Assembly (NCBI GenBank): GCA_026392145.1
Contig: JAPLCS010000429.1
Coordinates: 4,004-11,212 of the forward strand
Length of the DNA: 7,209 nt
Direction of reading: 5' to 3'
DNA from: Fimbriimonadales bacterium
GTDB lineage: Bacteria; Armatimonadota; Fimbriimonadia; Fimbriimonadales; Fimbriimonadaceae
The notes under the pieces are model-generated. The model searched no databases. It was not told the DNA's origin and worked only from the letters and a program-made list of their open reading frames with translations. This document shows positions 1 to 5,381 of this stretch, in pieces. The position numbers and the translations under genes are program-made. Numbering within the stretch: the stretch's first letter is position 1; every line of letters starts with the position of its first letter.

Positions 1-99
1 AATTTCACACTTGTCAGGAATACTTGCGTACCCTTTCATGTGACAACTTTGGGCGATTCCGCCCGACCCAATGATTCCGATTCTTAGCTTGGCTGACAT
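1..99 (-). CDS. Gfo/Idh/MocA family oxidoreductase, N-terminal fragment (partial, runs off left edge)
   Basis: Only the first 33 codons lie in the window. Translation from the ATG at 97-99 begins MSAKLRIGIIGSGGIAQSC and continues HMKGYASIPDKCEI. The beta strand followed by the glycine-rich GxGGIA turn at residues 11-16 is the NAD(P)-binding Rossmann signature typical of Gfo/Idh/MocA oxidoreductases, which act on sugars, inositols and related polyols in the cytoplasm. The substrate cannot be inferred because the catalytic domain is outside the window. A GAGG ribosome-binding site (105-108) sits 5 nt before the ATG and lies within a perfect 14-bp palindrome. The gene follows the TerC gene on the same strand after 116 bp, so it may be co-transcribed or have its own promoter. 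Another Rossmann dehydrogenase is possible, but the SGGIAQ context favours this family. Confidence 0.8.
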   Translation of the reverse strand, partial: MSAKLRIGIIGSGGIAQSCHMKGYASIPDKCEI

Positions 100-102
100 G
101 AG

Positions 103-116
103 AACCTCATGAGGTT
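103..116. promoter_or_regulatory. Perfect 14-bp palindrome over the oxidoreductase ribosome-binding site
   Basis: The bases AACCTCATGAGGTT are identical on both strands. The right-hand GAGG (minus-strand reading) is the apparent Shine-Dalgarno of the oxidoreductase gene, 5 nt from its ATG. A dimeric repressor could bind here, or the RNA could sequester its own ribosome-binding site. The hairpin has no loop unless the centre opens, so a DNA operator is the more natural reading. A chance palindrome is also possible. Confidence 0.3.
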
Positions 117-163
117 ACCGCCATAAATCATTCTCTGTCACCCTTAGATTGAGTGGTTTTTTA

Positions 164-179
164 AGAATCAGTTGATTCT
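164..179. repeat. Inverted repeat (7-bp arms, 2-bp centre) between terC and the oxidoreductase
   Basis: AGAATCA and TGATTCT form perfect 7-bp arms around GT in the 116-bp gap downstream of terC and upstream of the oxidoreductase. No U-run follows on either strand (the minus strand continues TAAAAAAC), so it does not look like an intrinsic terminator. It could be an operator for the oxidoreductase gene. Nothing else recognisable lies in this gap. Confidence 0.3.
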
Positions 180-215
180 CGAAAATGAAGCGCAAAAATC
201 CAATTGATTGATGTC

Positions 216-1031
216 TTAGTTGACCGAATGAGTATCTTCCGGTGGTACTTCATTTTCAAATTGAAGATCCGAGGCATCCTCAAGGATTTCAGTCAGTTCC
301 GGACTGATTTCTTCGGTAGTAACTCCTACTTTGCTTGCTAGGAACGACCCTATGGTGGCGATACTCACCAACACAATCCAGAATACTGACGTTGGGAGTT
401 CTGGTACTTGAGGACTGTCTGGGTGTTGAATTGACCAAGAGTGAGCAGAGATAAATGAAAGTTTCACCCCAACCCATCCAACAATTGCATAAGCAACGTG
501 GTCAAGTGTCGGATACTTGGCTAGAAGTTTTATAAAGAAACTGGCCGCAAATCTCAAAAGAACAATTCCGATGATTGCACCAAAAAATACAACCCAGATC
601 TTTTCCATTTTGTTACCTATAAAGGTAATGCCTGCAAGGACAGAATCAACTGCAAAAGCAATGTCCGTAAGTTCAACAGCAACGACAGTCCACCAGAAAC
701 TCCTTGGTTTTAGGTTAATCTCATCTTTATCTTTTGTTTGCGAAACAAAGTGTTTACTTGTAACAAAAAGGAGGTACATGGCACCGATTGCCTGAAGCCA
801 CCATTGTTTGAGGATGATGGTAGCAAACAAAATTGCGAGTAGTCTAAAGAAAAATGCTCCACCCAGACCATAGAGCAATGCCTTTTTCTGCTCTGCTTTA
901 GACAAATGTTTCACCATGATGGCGAGAACCAGAGCATTGTCGGCAGAGAGCAAAGCTTCTAGAATTACAAGGGCTATCACTCCACCCAAGTCTTTGAATT
1001 CGAGAGTTTGGCTAAAAGGTCCTATGAGCAT
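216..1031 (-). CDS. TerC family integral membrane protein, YkoY type (probable Mn2+/metal exporter)
   Basis: The 271-residue polytopic inner-membrane protein has about seven hydrophobic segments (roughly 16-40, 52-73, 80-95, 113-138, 146-170, 178-195 and 216-235). Family signatures are clear: LLSADNALVLA at 27-37 in the first helix and VELTDIAFAVDSV at 119-131 in the fourth, which supply the conserved acidic residues (E25, D31, E120, D123, D129) thought to carry metal. The stretch MVKHLSKAEQKKALLYG after the first helix matches the YkoY branch of TerC proteins. Bacillus homologues export manganese and help metallate secreted enzymes. The C-terminal tail from about residue 238 is acidic and soluble. 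The ATG at 1029-1031 is the first possible start because an in-frame stop lies two codons upstream; GAAGG lies upstream but unusually far off. No yybP-ykoY riboswitch can fit in the 30-bp gap before the divergent fmdB gene. Confidence 0.92.
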   Translation of the reverse strand: MLIGPFSQTLEFKDLGGVIALVILEALLSADNALVLAIMVKHLSKAEQKKALLYGLGGAFFFRLLAILFATIILKQWWLQAIGAMYLLFVTSKHFVSQTKDKDEINLKPRSFWWTVVAVELTDIAFAVDSVLAGITFIGNKMEKIWVVFFGAIIGIVLLRFAASFFIKLLAKYPTLDHVAYAIVGWVGVKLSFISAHSWSIQHPDSPQVPELPTSVFWIVLVSIATIGSFLASKVGVTTEEISPELTEILEDASDLQFENEVPPEDTHSVN

Positions 1032-1061
1032 TCTTTAATAGATTTCCTTCAAAATAAGATT

Positions 1062-1283
1062 ATGCCGACTTACGTTTATGAGTGCTCAAAGTGCTCCAAA
1101 ACCTTTGAAGCTGAACAAAGAATTACCGAAGAACCTCTAACTTCATGTCACTGCGGTGAAGAAGGATTCGTCAAAAGAATTATTCAACCCACGGCAATTA
1201 TGTTCAAAGGTTCTGGATTCTACGTGAATGATTCATCTGGGAGCACCACATCTGCAACTGAATCTTCTAAAACTTCAGAATAG
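1062..1283 (+). CDS. FmdB family zinc-ribbon protein
   Basis: The protein has 73 residues and starts MPTYVYECSKC, the standard FmdB-family opening. Zinc ligands are C8 and C11 in the first knuckle and C29 and C31 in the second, which is shortened to CxC rather than CxxC. The family motif MFKGSGFYVND is at 47-57, followed by a Ser/Thr-rich low-complexity tail. FmdB proteins are small putative regulators or folding factors, named from a formamidase cluster, and their biochemical role is not established. The start at 1062 is chosen because homologues begin MPTY; the frame is open further upstream to 1008, but that extension overlaps the start of the divergent terC and has no family similarity. 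The Shine-Dalgarno is weak. The gene ends 7 bp before the convergent comF stop. Confidence 0.93.
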   Translation: MPTYVYECSKCSKTFEAEQRITEEPLTSCHCGEEGFVKRIIQPTAIMFKGSGFYVNDSSGSTTSATESSKTSE

Positions 1284-1293
1284 GTGCTCCTAG
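1237..1293. repeat. Inverted repeat spanning the fmdB and comF stop codons
   Basis: GGAGCACC at 1240-1247 is the exact reverse complement of GGTGCTCC at 1283-1290. Allowing one G-U pair, the stem extends to 11 bp (1237-1247 with 1283-1293). The 35-nt loop holds the last fmdB codons. Because the genes converge here, both transcripts would carry the structure at their ends. No U-run follows on either strand, so it is not a textbook terminator, though it could stabilise 3' ends or act as a Rho-independent-like stop. Confidence 0.35.
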
Positions 1294-1937
1294 CGAGGTG
1301 TTCCGGCAAAAGTGAGAAGCCCAACCCAAATTGCGCCAGATTCTTTAAGAACTTTTGCGCATTCATGAGCGGTTGCACCCGTGGTGATGACATCGTCGAT
1401 CAAAAGTATCTTTTTGCCCTTTAGGTCTCGATTGCATGTAAAGGCTCCAACAAGGTTTTGCTGACGCTGTTGGGGTGATAGTCTGAACTGAGCCCTCGTT
1501 CTTTTCATCCTTACGAGGTCGAAAATAATCTTATGTTCAGGAAGGTCTGTACATAACAAATGAGACTGATTAAATCCACGCCAAGCTAATCGGGTCCTAT
1601 GAACTGGAACCGGAACGATATAATCGACATCTAGCAACCAATTGTCATACGCTTCCCTTATTTGTGCAGCCATCCAATGAGACAAATTTGTCTGTCGTTG
1701 ATATTTAAGTAACTGCACCAAATCCACAGTCAATGATTGATATCGATAGATAGCTCGTGCACCATCCAGAAAGGAAGTGGGTCTATCGTACTCAATGTTA
1801 TGGGGAGACAACGATTGCAAGCAATCTTCACAGGGACAAACTGTGGACAAAGCCCGGCAAATAGGACATTTGGTGGGGAATATCCAATCTAATAGAAGGT
1901 TAGAGTAGTTGTTCAATGAGTATCTGGCTCTTATCAT
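1290..1937 (-). CDS. comF: ComF family protein (phosphoribosyltransferase-fold, competence/DNA uptake)
   Basis: The 215-residue cytoplasmic protein has classic ComF architecture. An N-terminal zinc ribbon follows the LLLDWIFPTKCPIC opening, with C24, C27, C36 and C39 as likely ligands and an extra C34. A phosphoribosyltransferase domain follows: YRYQSLTVDLVQLLKYQ at 64-80, DYIVPVPVHRTRLAWRGFNQS at 105-125, and the PRPP-binding loop ILLIDDVITTGAT at 177-189 with its acidic pair D181-D182. In naturally competent bacteria ComF (ComFC) works with ComFA and the DprA machinery in uptake of single-stranded DNA, but homologues are widespread and no other competence gene is visible here. The ATG at 1935-1937 is preferred; a TTG one codon upstream is the alternative. 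The start lies inside the upstream DUF1854 gene (38-bp overlap), suggesting coupled translation. Confidence 0.95.
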   Translation of the reverse strand: MIRARYSLNNYSNLLLDWIFPTKCPICRALSTVCPCEDCLQSLSPHNIEYDRPTSFLDGARAIYRYQSLTVDLVQLLKYQRQTNLSHWMAAQIREAYDNWLLDVDYIVPVPVHRTRLAWRGFNQSHLLCTDLPEHKIIFDLVRMKRTRAQFRLSPQQRQQNLVGAFTCNRDLKGKKILLIDDVITTGATAHECAKVLKESGAIWVGLLTFAGTPR

Positions 1938-2391
1938 CAAGCAACTCTAAATTTAATATTTCATATCTTCCACCATCTACGCTTGTGATTTGCCATCGCC
2001 CTGGCGTGAGCTCGTGTGCATTATCTCTCCAATTTCGAACATAAAAATCAGAAGGACCACGAGTTGTTTCCACTTCAAACTTCCACATACTAGCATCACT
2101 CTTCAAGGAATTGATTCTTGTGATAGCAGGTGTAAAGTAACGACGATCAAGTTCCTGCTGAACCAATTCTTGATCTGATTTTGAAAGATTGCTCAGAGAC
2201 TCAATGACTCCATATTCCTTATTATCTTCTTCACGAACGGAAATGAATTCATCAGGAGCGCTCAATGGAAACGCTCTGTGTAAGTGAACACTTTCTTTCC
2301 ACTCACCATCAATGCAAATGTCAAGAAACAGAGAGTCGGGTCTCCTACGGAAGGATATTTTTGTGGGATCGAAATAGGTAAGCCGCGACAC
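1900..2391 (-). CDS. DUF1854 domain-containing protein
   Basis: The 163-residue soluble protein matches DUF1854 through most of its length. RAFPLSAPDEFISVREED (39-56) corresponds to the conserved AFP-SAPD-ISL block, LDRRYFTPAITRI (81-93) to the L-RRYF-P-I-RI block, and WKFEVETTRGPSDFYVRN (103-120) to the WxVxTxRG strand pair. The end is GRWQITSVDGGRYEI then LELLDDKSQ. The family's biochemical role is unknown; in some bacteria it is linked to cyanophycin-metabolism loci or ABC transporter genes, neither of which is visible here. The only in-frame start is the GTG at 2389-2391, because an in-frame stop lies a few codons upstream. An AGGA abuts this GTG with no spacer, which is unusual. It is the first gene of a two-gene unit with comF. 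Confidence 0.85.
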   Translation of the reverse strand: MSRLTYFDPTKISFRRRPDSLFLDICIDGEWKESVHLHRAFPLSAPDEFISVREEDNKEYGVIESLSNLSKSDQELVQQELDRRYFTPAITRINSLKSDASMWKFEVETTRGPSDFYVRNWRDNAHELTPGRWQITSVDGGRYEILNLELLDDKSQILIEQLL

Positions 2392-2394
2392 TCC

Positions 2395-2424
2395 TAAAGT
2401 ATGTCCGACAGAGTGTTAAGTATG
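2395..2424. repeat. Direct repeat pair at 21-bp spacing just upstream of the DUF1854 gene
   Basis: TAAAGTATG (2395-2403) and TTAAGTATG (2416-2424) agree at eight of nine positions with starts exactly 21 bp apart, two turns of the DNA helix. They lie immediately before the GTG of the DUF1854 gene in the 139-bp divergent promoter region (2392-2530). Same-face spacing is what an activator or repressor site pair would show, but the units are short and chance is possible. Confidence 0.25.
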
Positions 2425-2452
2425 GGGAATTTCTTCCAAAGCAGGTTGCAAA

Positions 2453-2479
2453 TTGAAACTCAAATATCTTGAATAATAT
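2453..2479 (+). promoter_or_regulatory. Possible sigma70-type promoter for the unknown secreted protein gene
   Basis: TTGAAA at 2453-2458 and TAATAT at 2474-2479 resemble -35 and -10 hexamers with a short 15-bp spacer, about 50 bp before the chosen GTG start at 2531. The surrounding divergent gap is AT-rich. The match is imperfect and the assignment tentative. Confidence 0.3.
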
Positions 2480-2530
2480 TTGCCTCTTATTTTCAATCAC
2501 ATTCATATCGAACTTGCATACAATGGAGGT

Positions 2531-3640
2531 GTGGCAAGATTTTTCCGAAGTCTCTCTTGCATTTTCGCAGTCCTGGTTGCCCACGCGTGTCAAGCTGCCG
2601 GATTTTATTCATATTCCAACGCAATTCAGTTTGTAGCTTATTTGGAAGAAGATCCAATTTGGGTTATCTTTGATCCTGATGTAGAGAAAAGTTATTACAA
2701 TTCAAATGACGGAAAAGGTTCAGTTGAAATTATCATTGATGAAAAGTTAAAGCTTTCTTTGCAGTGTCATAAGGCTGATCCAGATTCAGAACTAATGGCA
2801 GAAACCGAAGGGTATGCCGTATTCGGCCAAGACATGTTAAGCAAATACGAGTTCTTGTTTACACTACACACCGGTGAAGTTGAACTCCTACCCATTGAGT
2901 CTCTTAAGTCAAAAGAGTTCCAATCGACTGCAAAACTCCTGCTGAATCAAGTGAAAGGATTGGATAGAAACTCTCAAGGATTCAAAGCTTTTCCAACTCT
3001 TGCCTGGTCAGGTGTTCGAAAATCACTGCCCAAAGAGACGTACTTCACACGATCTTGGGACAACGGCTCAATCGCTGTCATCGCATGTTCAAACGGTCTT
3101 TCACCAACTCTCATAGTGCAAGACAAACGTACAGAAACCGATGTCTTCGGGCTCACGGAATGGGGCTGTGAAGAAATCCTCGTTCGGTTTGGTGCGGGTG
3201 ATGAGGCAAAAGTGTGGGCTAAAAACCCCATTGAGAACTCTTCTTCTTTTATTGGAATGATGATAGGTACTCCAACCTACGAAAAAGACAATTCATTGTT
3301 CATCAATGATGAGGTGCTTGATATTGAGACTGATGAGAACAATGAAGGTGGGGACTTACAATTGTTCAAAGTGAATGGACTAAACGTCGACCATCTTTGG
3401 AAAAGCTATGTTGAAATGAGTAACGGTGATAGATTGGATTTGATGAAGACACTCTTTGAAACCAAAAAGGTAACCGTCGGAGATCAAAATGATAACCAAG
3501 ATTTACTTTTAGATGTGGAGGTCATAAACAATGAGTTGTACTCCAGCTACGAAAAAGCTTCATGGCACCGTAGAAAGCCACTTAAATTCAATCCTTTGAG
3601 TTCAAAATTACGGTTGATGCCATGTCGCCCATCACATTGA
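2531..3640 (+). CDS. Unrecognised secreted protein with signal peptide
   Basis: I do not recognise this 369-residue protein. Residues 1-23 form a Sec signal peptide: a positive start (ARFFR), a hydrophobic core (LSCIFAVLVA), and a probable cleavage in AHACQAAGF. The mature part is mixed polar and acidic with no further membrane helix. It includes a Trp/Gly-rich stretch LTEWGCEEILVRFGAGDEAKVW at 208-229 and cysteines C79, C186, C213 and C365. Residues 275-330 (LQLFKVNGLNVDHLW to LLLDVEV) loosely resemble the C-terminal half of a PDZ-like fold; this is weak. The GTG at 2531 is chosen because GGAGG lies just before it and it starts the signal peptide; the frame is open to a TTG at 2480 with no ribosome-binding site. 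The final 17 residues are basic and overlap the convergent symporter gene by 53 bp. Confidence 0.75.
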   Translation: MARFFRSLSCIFAVLVAHACQAAGFYSYSNAIQFVAYLEEDPIWVIFDPDVEKSYYNSNDGKGSVEIIIDEKLKLSLQCHKADPDSELMAETEGYAVFGQDMLSKYEFLFTLHTGEVELLPIESLKSKEFQSTAKLLLNQVKGLDRNSQGFKAFPTLAWSGVRKSLPKETYFTRSWDNGSIAVIACSNGLSPTLIVQDKRTETDVFGLTEWGCEEILVRFGAGDEAKVWAKNPIENSSSFIGMMIGTPTYEKDNSLFINDEVLDIETDENNEGGDLQLFKVNGLNVDHLWKSYVEMSNGDRLDLMKTLFETKKVTVGDQNDNQDLLLDVEVINNELYSSYEKASWHRRKPLKFNPLSSKLRLMPCRPSH

Positions 3641-4850
3641 TGGTTGTACGACATCTGTCCAAGAACCAATCAACAGTTAATAGAAACGGGATGAATTCTG
3701 TAGGTAGATTTACTGCCTTGAAGACTGCAATCATAGTCACCAACCCTGCTTCTGGAATACCAGCAGCTCCAACACTAGCAATAATGGCCATTAAAACAAT
3801 GATCAGTTGCTGTTGAAATTCTAGGTGCATTCCTAATCCCTGAGCGATGAACAAAGCAGCCATTGCTTCATAAAGAGCAGTTCCATCGTGATTGAACGTT
3901 CCGCCAACCATGATGCCCATATTTGCGTTTTCATGTTTGACTTTGAGGTTCTCTACCGCGCATTTATAAGTCACTGGAAGGGTTGCAGCAGATGATGCGG
4001 TTCCAAAAGCCATAGCAAATGCTTCTCTACTTCCCTTGAGGAAAGCTAGTGGACTGACTCTAGCAGTAATCATCATTCTAAGGACGTAAAAGAGTGCCAT
4101 CAAAAAGAGGGCAAACACCACGCTGCCTACCCAGTAACCCATAACCAGTAGTTGCTCAATTCCTTTATCTGCAACGATTCTGGTGACGACGGCAAATACT
4201 GCTAACGGAACAAGCTTGAAAATCCACTTGAGAACCGTGATGGATACTTGAAAAATGGCGTTTAGACCCATTTCAAATGCGGTAATCGATTTTACAATTT
4301 GATCGTTCTTGCTTGTTTTAAGAACTCTCATCGCAATTCCAAGAGAAACCGCAATGAGAATGATTGAAATAATATCGTTCTTTTGAAACGGTGATATAAA
4401 ATCGGCTGGAATACTGTCTAGAAGGTGAGTCCAGATGTTGTACGGCTCCTTGTCAGGAGCCGAATTCTTTTCCATTGGAATACTTAAGTGATTGCCAGGC
4501 TGGAAGAGATTTGCCACCACTAGGCCGATTGTTATCGCCACCACGGTGTTGCTCATCAAAAGCCACATCAACCGACCAGCCTTTTTGCCTGTAATATTCG
4601 CTGTCAGAATGCTCGCAAGAACCGCACTAAAAATCAGCGGAGTTGCAAGTAAACGAAGCAATCGAAGAATAACATCTGAAATCCACTTGAGAGAGTCGGG
4701 AGTGAAGGGAAGTGAAACTAGTTTTTCGTGCCAAAGATGACCACAAACAGCTCCAATCAAAAGTGCCACAAGAATGAAAATAAAGAACGGAATCTTTTCT
4801 CTAGAGGGACCTTCGTGATGGGAATTAATCGCAACTTCGTCTTGATTCAT
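3588..4850 (-). CDS. Dicarboxylate/amino acid:cation symporter (DAACS family)
   Basis: The 420-residue inner-membrane protein has the glutamate-transporter (GltPh/DctA) fold and normal family length. It imports acidic amino acids or C4-dicarboxylates with Na+ or H+. Visible signatures: the HP1 serine hairpin AFGTASSAATLP at 281-292, the TM7 motif FNHDGTA at 319-325, HP2 SVGAAGIPEAGL at 359-370, and TM8 VDWFLDRCRTTINVMGD at 393-409. D394, D398, R401, T402, N405 and D409 align one-for-one with GltPh D390, D394, R397, T398, N401 and D405. The arginine predicts an acidic substrate. The TM7 methionine of GltPh (M311) is replaced by H321. The ATG at 4848-4850 has a strong GAGGAAGG ribosome-binding site 7 nt upstream. 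The gene diverges from the gene at 4971 and converges on the unknown secreted protein gene with a 53-bp overlap. Confidence 0.96.
   Translation of the reverse strand: MNQDEVAINSHHEGPSREKIPFFIFILVALLIGAVCGHLWHEKLVSLPFTPDSLKWISDVILRLLRLLATPLIFSAVLASILTANITGKKAGRLMWLLMSNTVVAITIGLVVANLFQPGNHLSIPMEKNSAPDKEPYNIWTHLLDSIPADFISPFQKNDIISIILIAVSLGIAMRVLKTSKNDQIVKSITAFEMGLNAIFQVSITVLKWIFKLVPLAVFAVVTRIVADKGIEQLLVMGYWVGSVVFALFLMALFYVLRMMITARVSPLAFLKGSREAFAMAFGTASSAATLPVTYKCAVENLKVKHENANMGIMVGGTFNHDGTALYEAMAALFIAQGLGMHLEFQQQLIIVLMAIIASVGAAGIPEAGLVTMIAVFKAVNLPTEFIPFLLTVDWFLDRCRTTINVMGDMASTVILNSKD
4443..4471 (+). terminator. Terminator-like hairpin on the plus strand, inside the symporter gene
   Basis: CGGCTCCT (4443-4450) and AGGAGCCG (4455-4462) form a perfect GC-rich 8-bp stem with a 4-nt loop (TGTC), followed on the plus strand by AATTCTTTT. 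This resembles an intrinsic terminator in the antisense direction. It encodes residues 129-136 of the symporter, in the variable loop after the third membrane helix, where sequence is little constrained. It could stop plus-strand read-through from the convergent gene ending at 3640, which has no terminator of its own. The U-tract is short and interrupted, so function is uncertain. Confidence 0.3.
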
Positions 4851-4857
4851 CTGTTTA

Positions 4858-4865
4858 CCTTCCTC
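4858..4865 (-). promoter_or_regulatory. Strong ribosome-binding site of the symporter gene
   Basis: Read on the minus strand this is GAGGAAGG, 7 nt before the ATG at 4848-4850. It is the best Shine-Dalgarno match in the window and fixes the symporter start. Confidence 0.75.
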
Positions 4866-4912
4866 ACGGTAGTTCTACCCGCACCGGGTTGAAATCATTT
4901 TACAAATCCGAA

Positions 4913-4942
4913 AATTGCACCAATTCGCACCAGAATATTCTG
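4913..4942. promoter_or_regulatory. Palindrome and tandem repeat in the divergent symporter/membrane-protein promoter region
   Basis: The 120-bp divergent gap (4851-4970) contains a perfect 12-bp palindrome, CAGAATATTCTG, at 4931-4942. It is directly preceded by an imperfect tandem repeat, AATTGCACC (4913-4921) then AATTCGCACC (4922-4931). A symmetric site between divergent genes is a typical place for a shared dimeric regulator of symporter and catabolic genes. No regulator gene is in the window, so this is inference. Confidence 0.35.
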
Positions 4943-4954
4943 AATCAACATACC

Positions 4955-4960
4955 GATAAT
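4955..4960 (+). promoter_or_regulatory. Possible -10 element for the operon starting at 4971
   Basis: GATAAT lies 10 nt before the ATG at 4971, and no Shine-Dalgarno is present between them. If this is the -10 box, transcription would begin at or very near the ATG, giving a leaderless mRNA. No convincing -35 hexamer is seen at the usual spacing. Confidence 0.3.
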
Positions 4961-4970
4961 CTAGACCAAT

Positions 4971-5327
4971 ATGTCATTTTTCAAACCGTCAGAAGGATGC
5001 CCCACCAGTTTGGTTGAAGTATTGGTAGGTCCATGGTTGTTTGCGTTTTTTGGTCTAATGATAGGAATGGGAGTCATTAGGCAGTTTCAGCAAAATGGAA
5101 AGCTTCCCACCTGGTGGTTGGGCTCTTTTGCACCAACTATACTTGGCTTAGTGCTTGGCATTCAACGATTCTCTTTCAGGTTCGATACACTTTACTTTTC
5201 ATCAATATCGTCCCGTAAACTTGATTGGGCTCACTTTGCTGCTCCTATTTTTCCCCTGGCTTCAGTAGTTTTGGTATTAATCCTCATCAAAAAACAAATT
5301 GGCGTGGAATCCAAGAAAGTGTACTGA
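4971..5327 (+). CDS. Hypothetical small membrane protein, three predicted helices
   Basis: I do not recognise this 118-residue protein. Three hydrophobic segments are visible, at about 14-36 (VEVLVGPWLFAFFGLMIGMGV), 48-66 (WWLGSFAPTILGLVLG region) and 87-107 (HFAAPIFPLASVVLVLILI), with a basic C-terminal end (KKQIGVESKKVY). No cofactor or catalytic motif stands out. The ATG at 4971 has no ribosome-binding site but has a GATAAT box just upstream, consistent with leaderless expression. The gene stops 54 bp before the preferred start of the phenylalanine hydroxylase gene (21 bp before the earliest one) and is probably co-transcribed with it. A role in amino-acid transport or membrane support of the pathway would be guesswork. 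Confidence 0.6.
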   Translation: MSFFKPSEGCPTSLVEVLVGPWLFAFFGLMIGMGVIRQFQQNGKLPTWWLGSFAPTILGLVLGIQRFSFRFDTLYFSSISSRKLDWAHFAAPIFPLASVVLVLILIKKQIGVESKKVY

Positions 5328-5369
5328 TACTTCTCGTATCCTAATAATATGAAAACAGATTCGAGACCC

Positions 5370-5373
5370 GAGG
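5370..5373 (+). promoter_or_regulatory. Ribosome-binding site deciding the phenylalanine hydroxylase start
   Basis: GAGG lies 8 nt before the ATG at 5382. The earlier in-frame ATG at 5349 has only AT-rich TAATAAT before it, which looks more like a -10 box than a ribosome-binding site. Confidence 0.5.
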
Positions 5374-5381
5374 TACTCAGC

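Noticed and set aside
517..795. Plus-strand open frame antisense to terC
   Set aside because: It lies wholly inside the well-supported TerC gene, has no domain similarity, and reads as low-information Ser/Thr/Lys-rich translation.
1008..1061. Upstream extension of the fmdB reading frame
   Set aside because: It would overlap the start of terC, and FmdB proteins begin at MPTY, matching the ATG at 1062.
2480..2530. TTG start 17 codons upstream for the unknown secreted protein
   Set aside because: There is no ribosome-binding site, and it would place a polar stretch before an otherwise well-formed signal peptide.
2576..2590. Lipoprotein signal (lipobox) in the unknown secreted protein
   Set aside because: The residues before the cysteine are VAHAC, lacking the leucine and small-residue pattern of a lipobox, so cleavage by signal peptidase I is more likely.
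2345..2593. Minus-strand open frame across the divergent gap upstream of the DUF1854 gene
   Set aside because: It overlaps both the signal-peptide region of the plus-strand gene and the DUF1854 start, and its translation has no family features.
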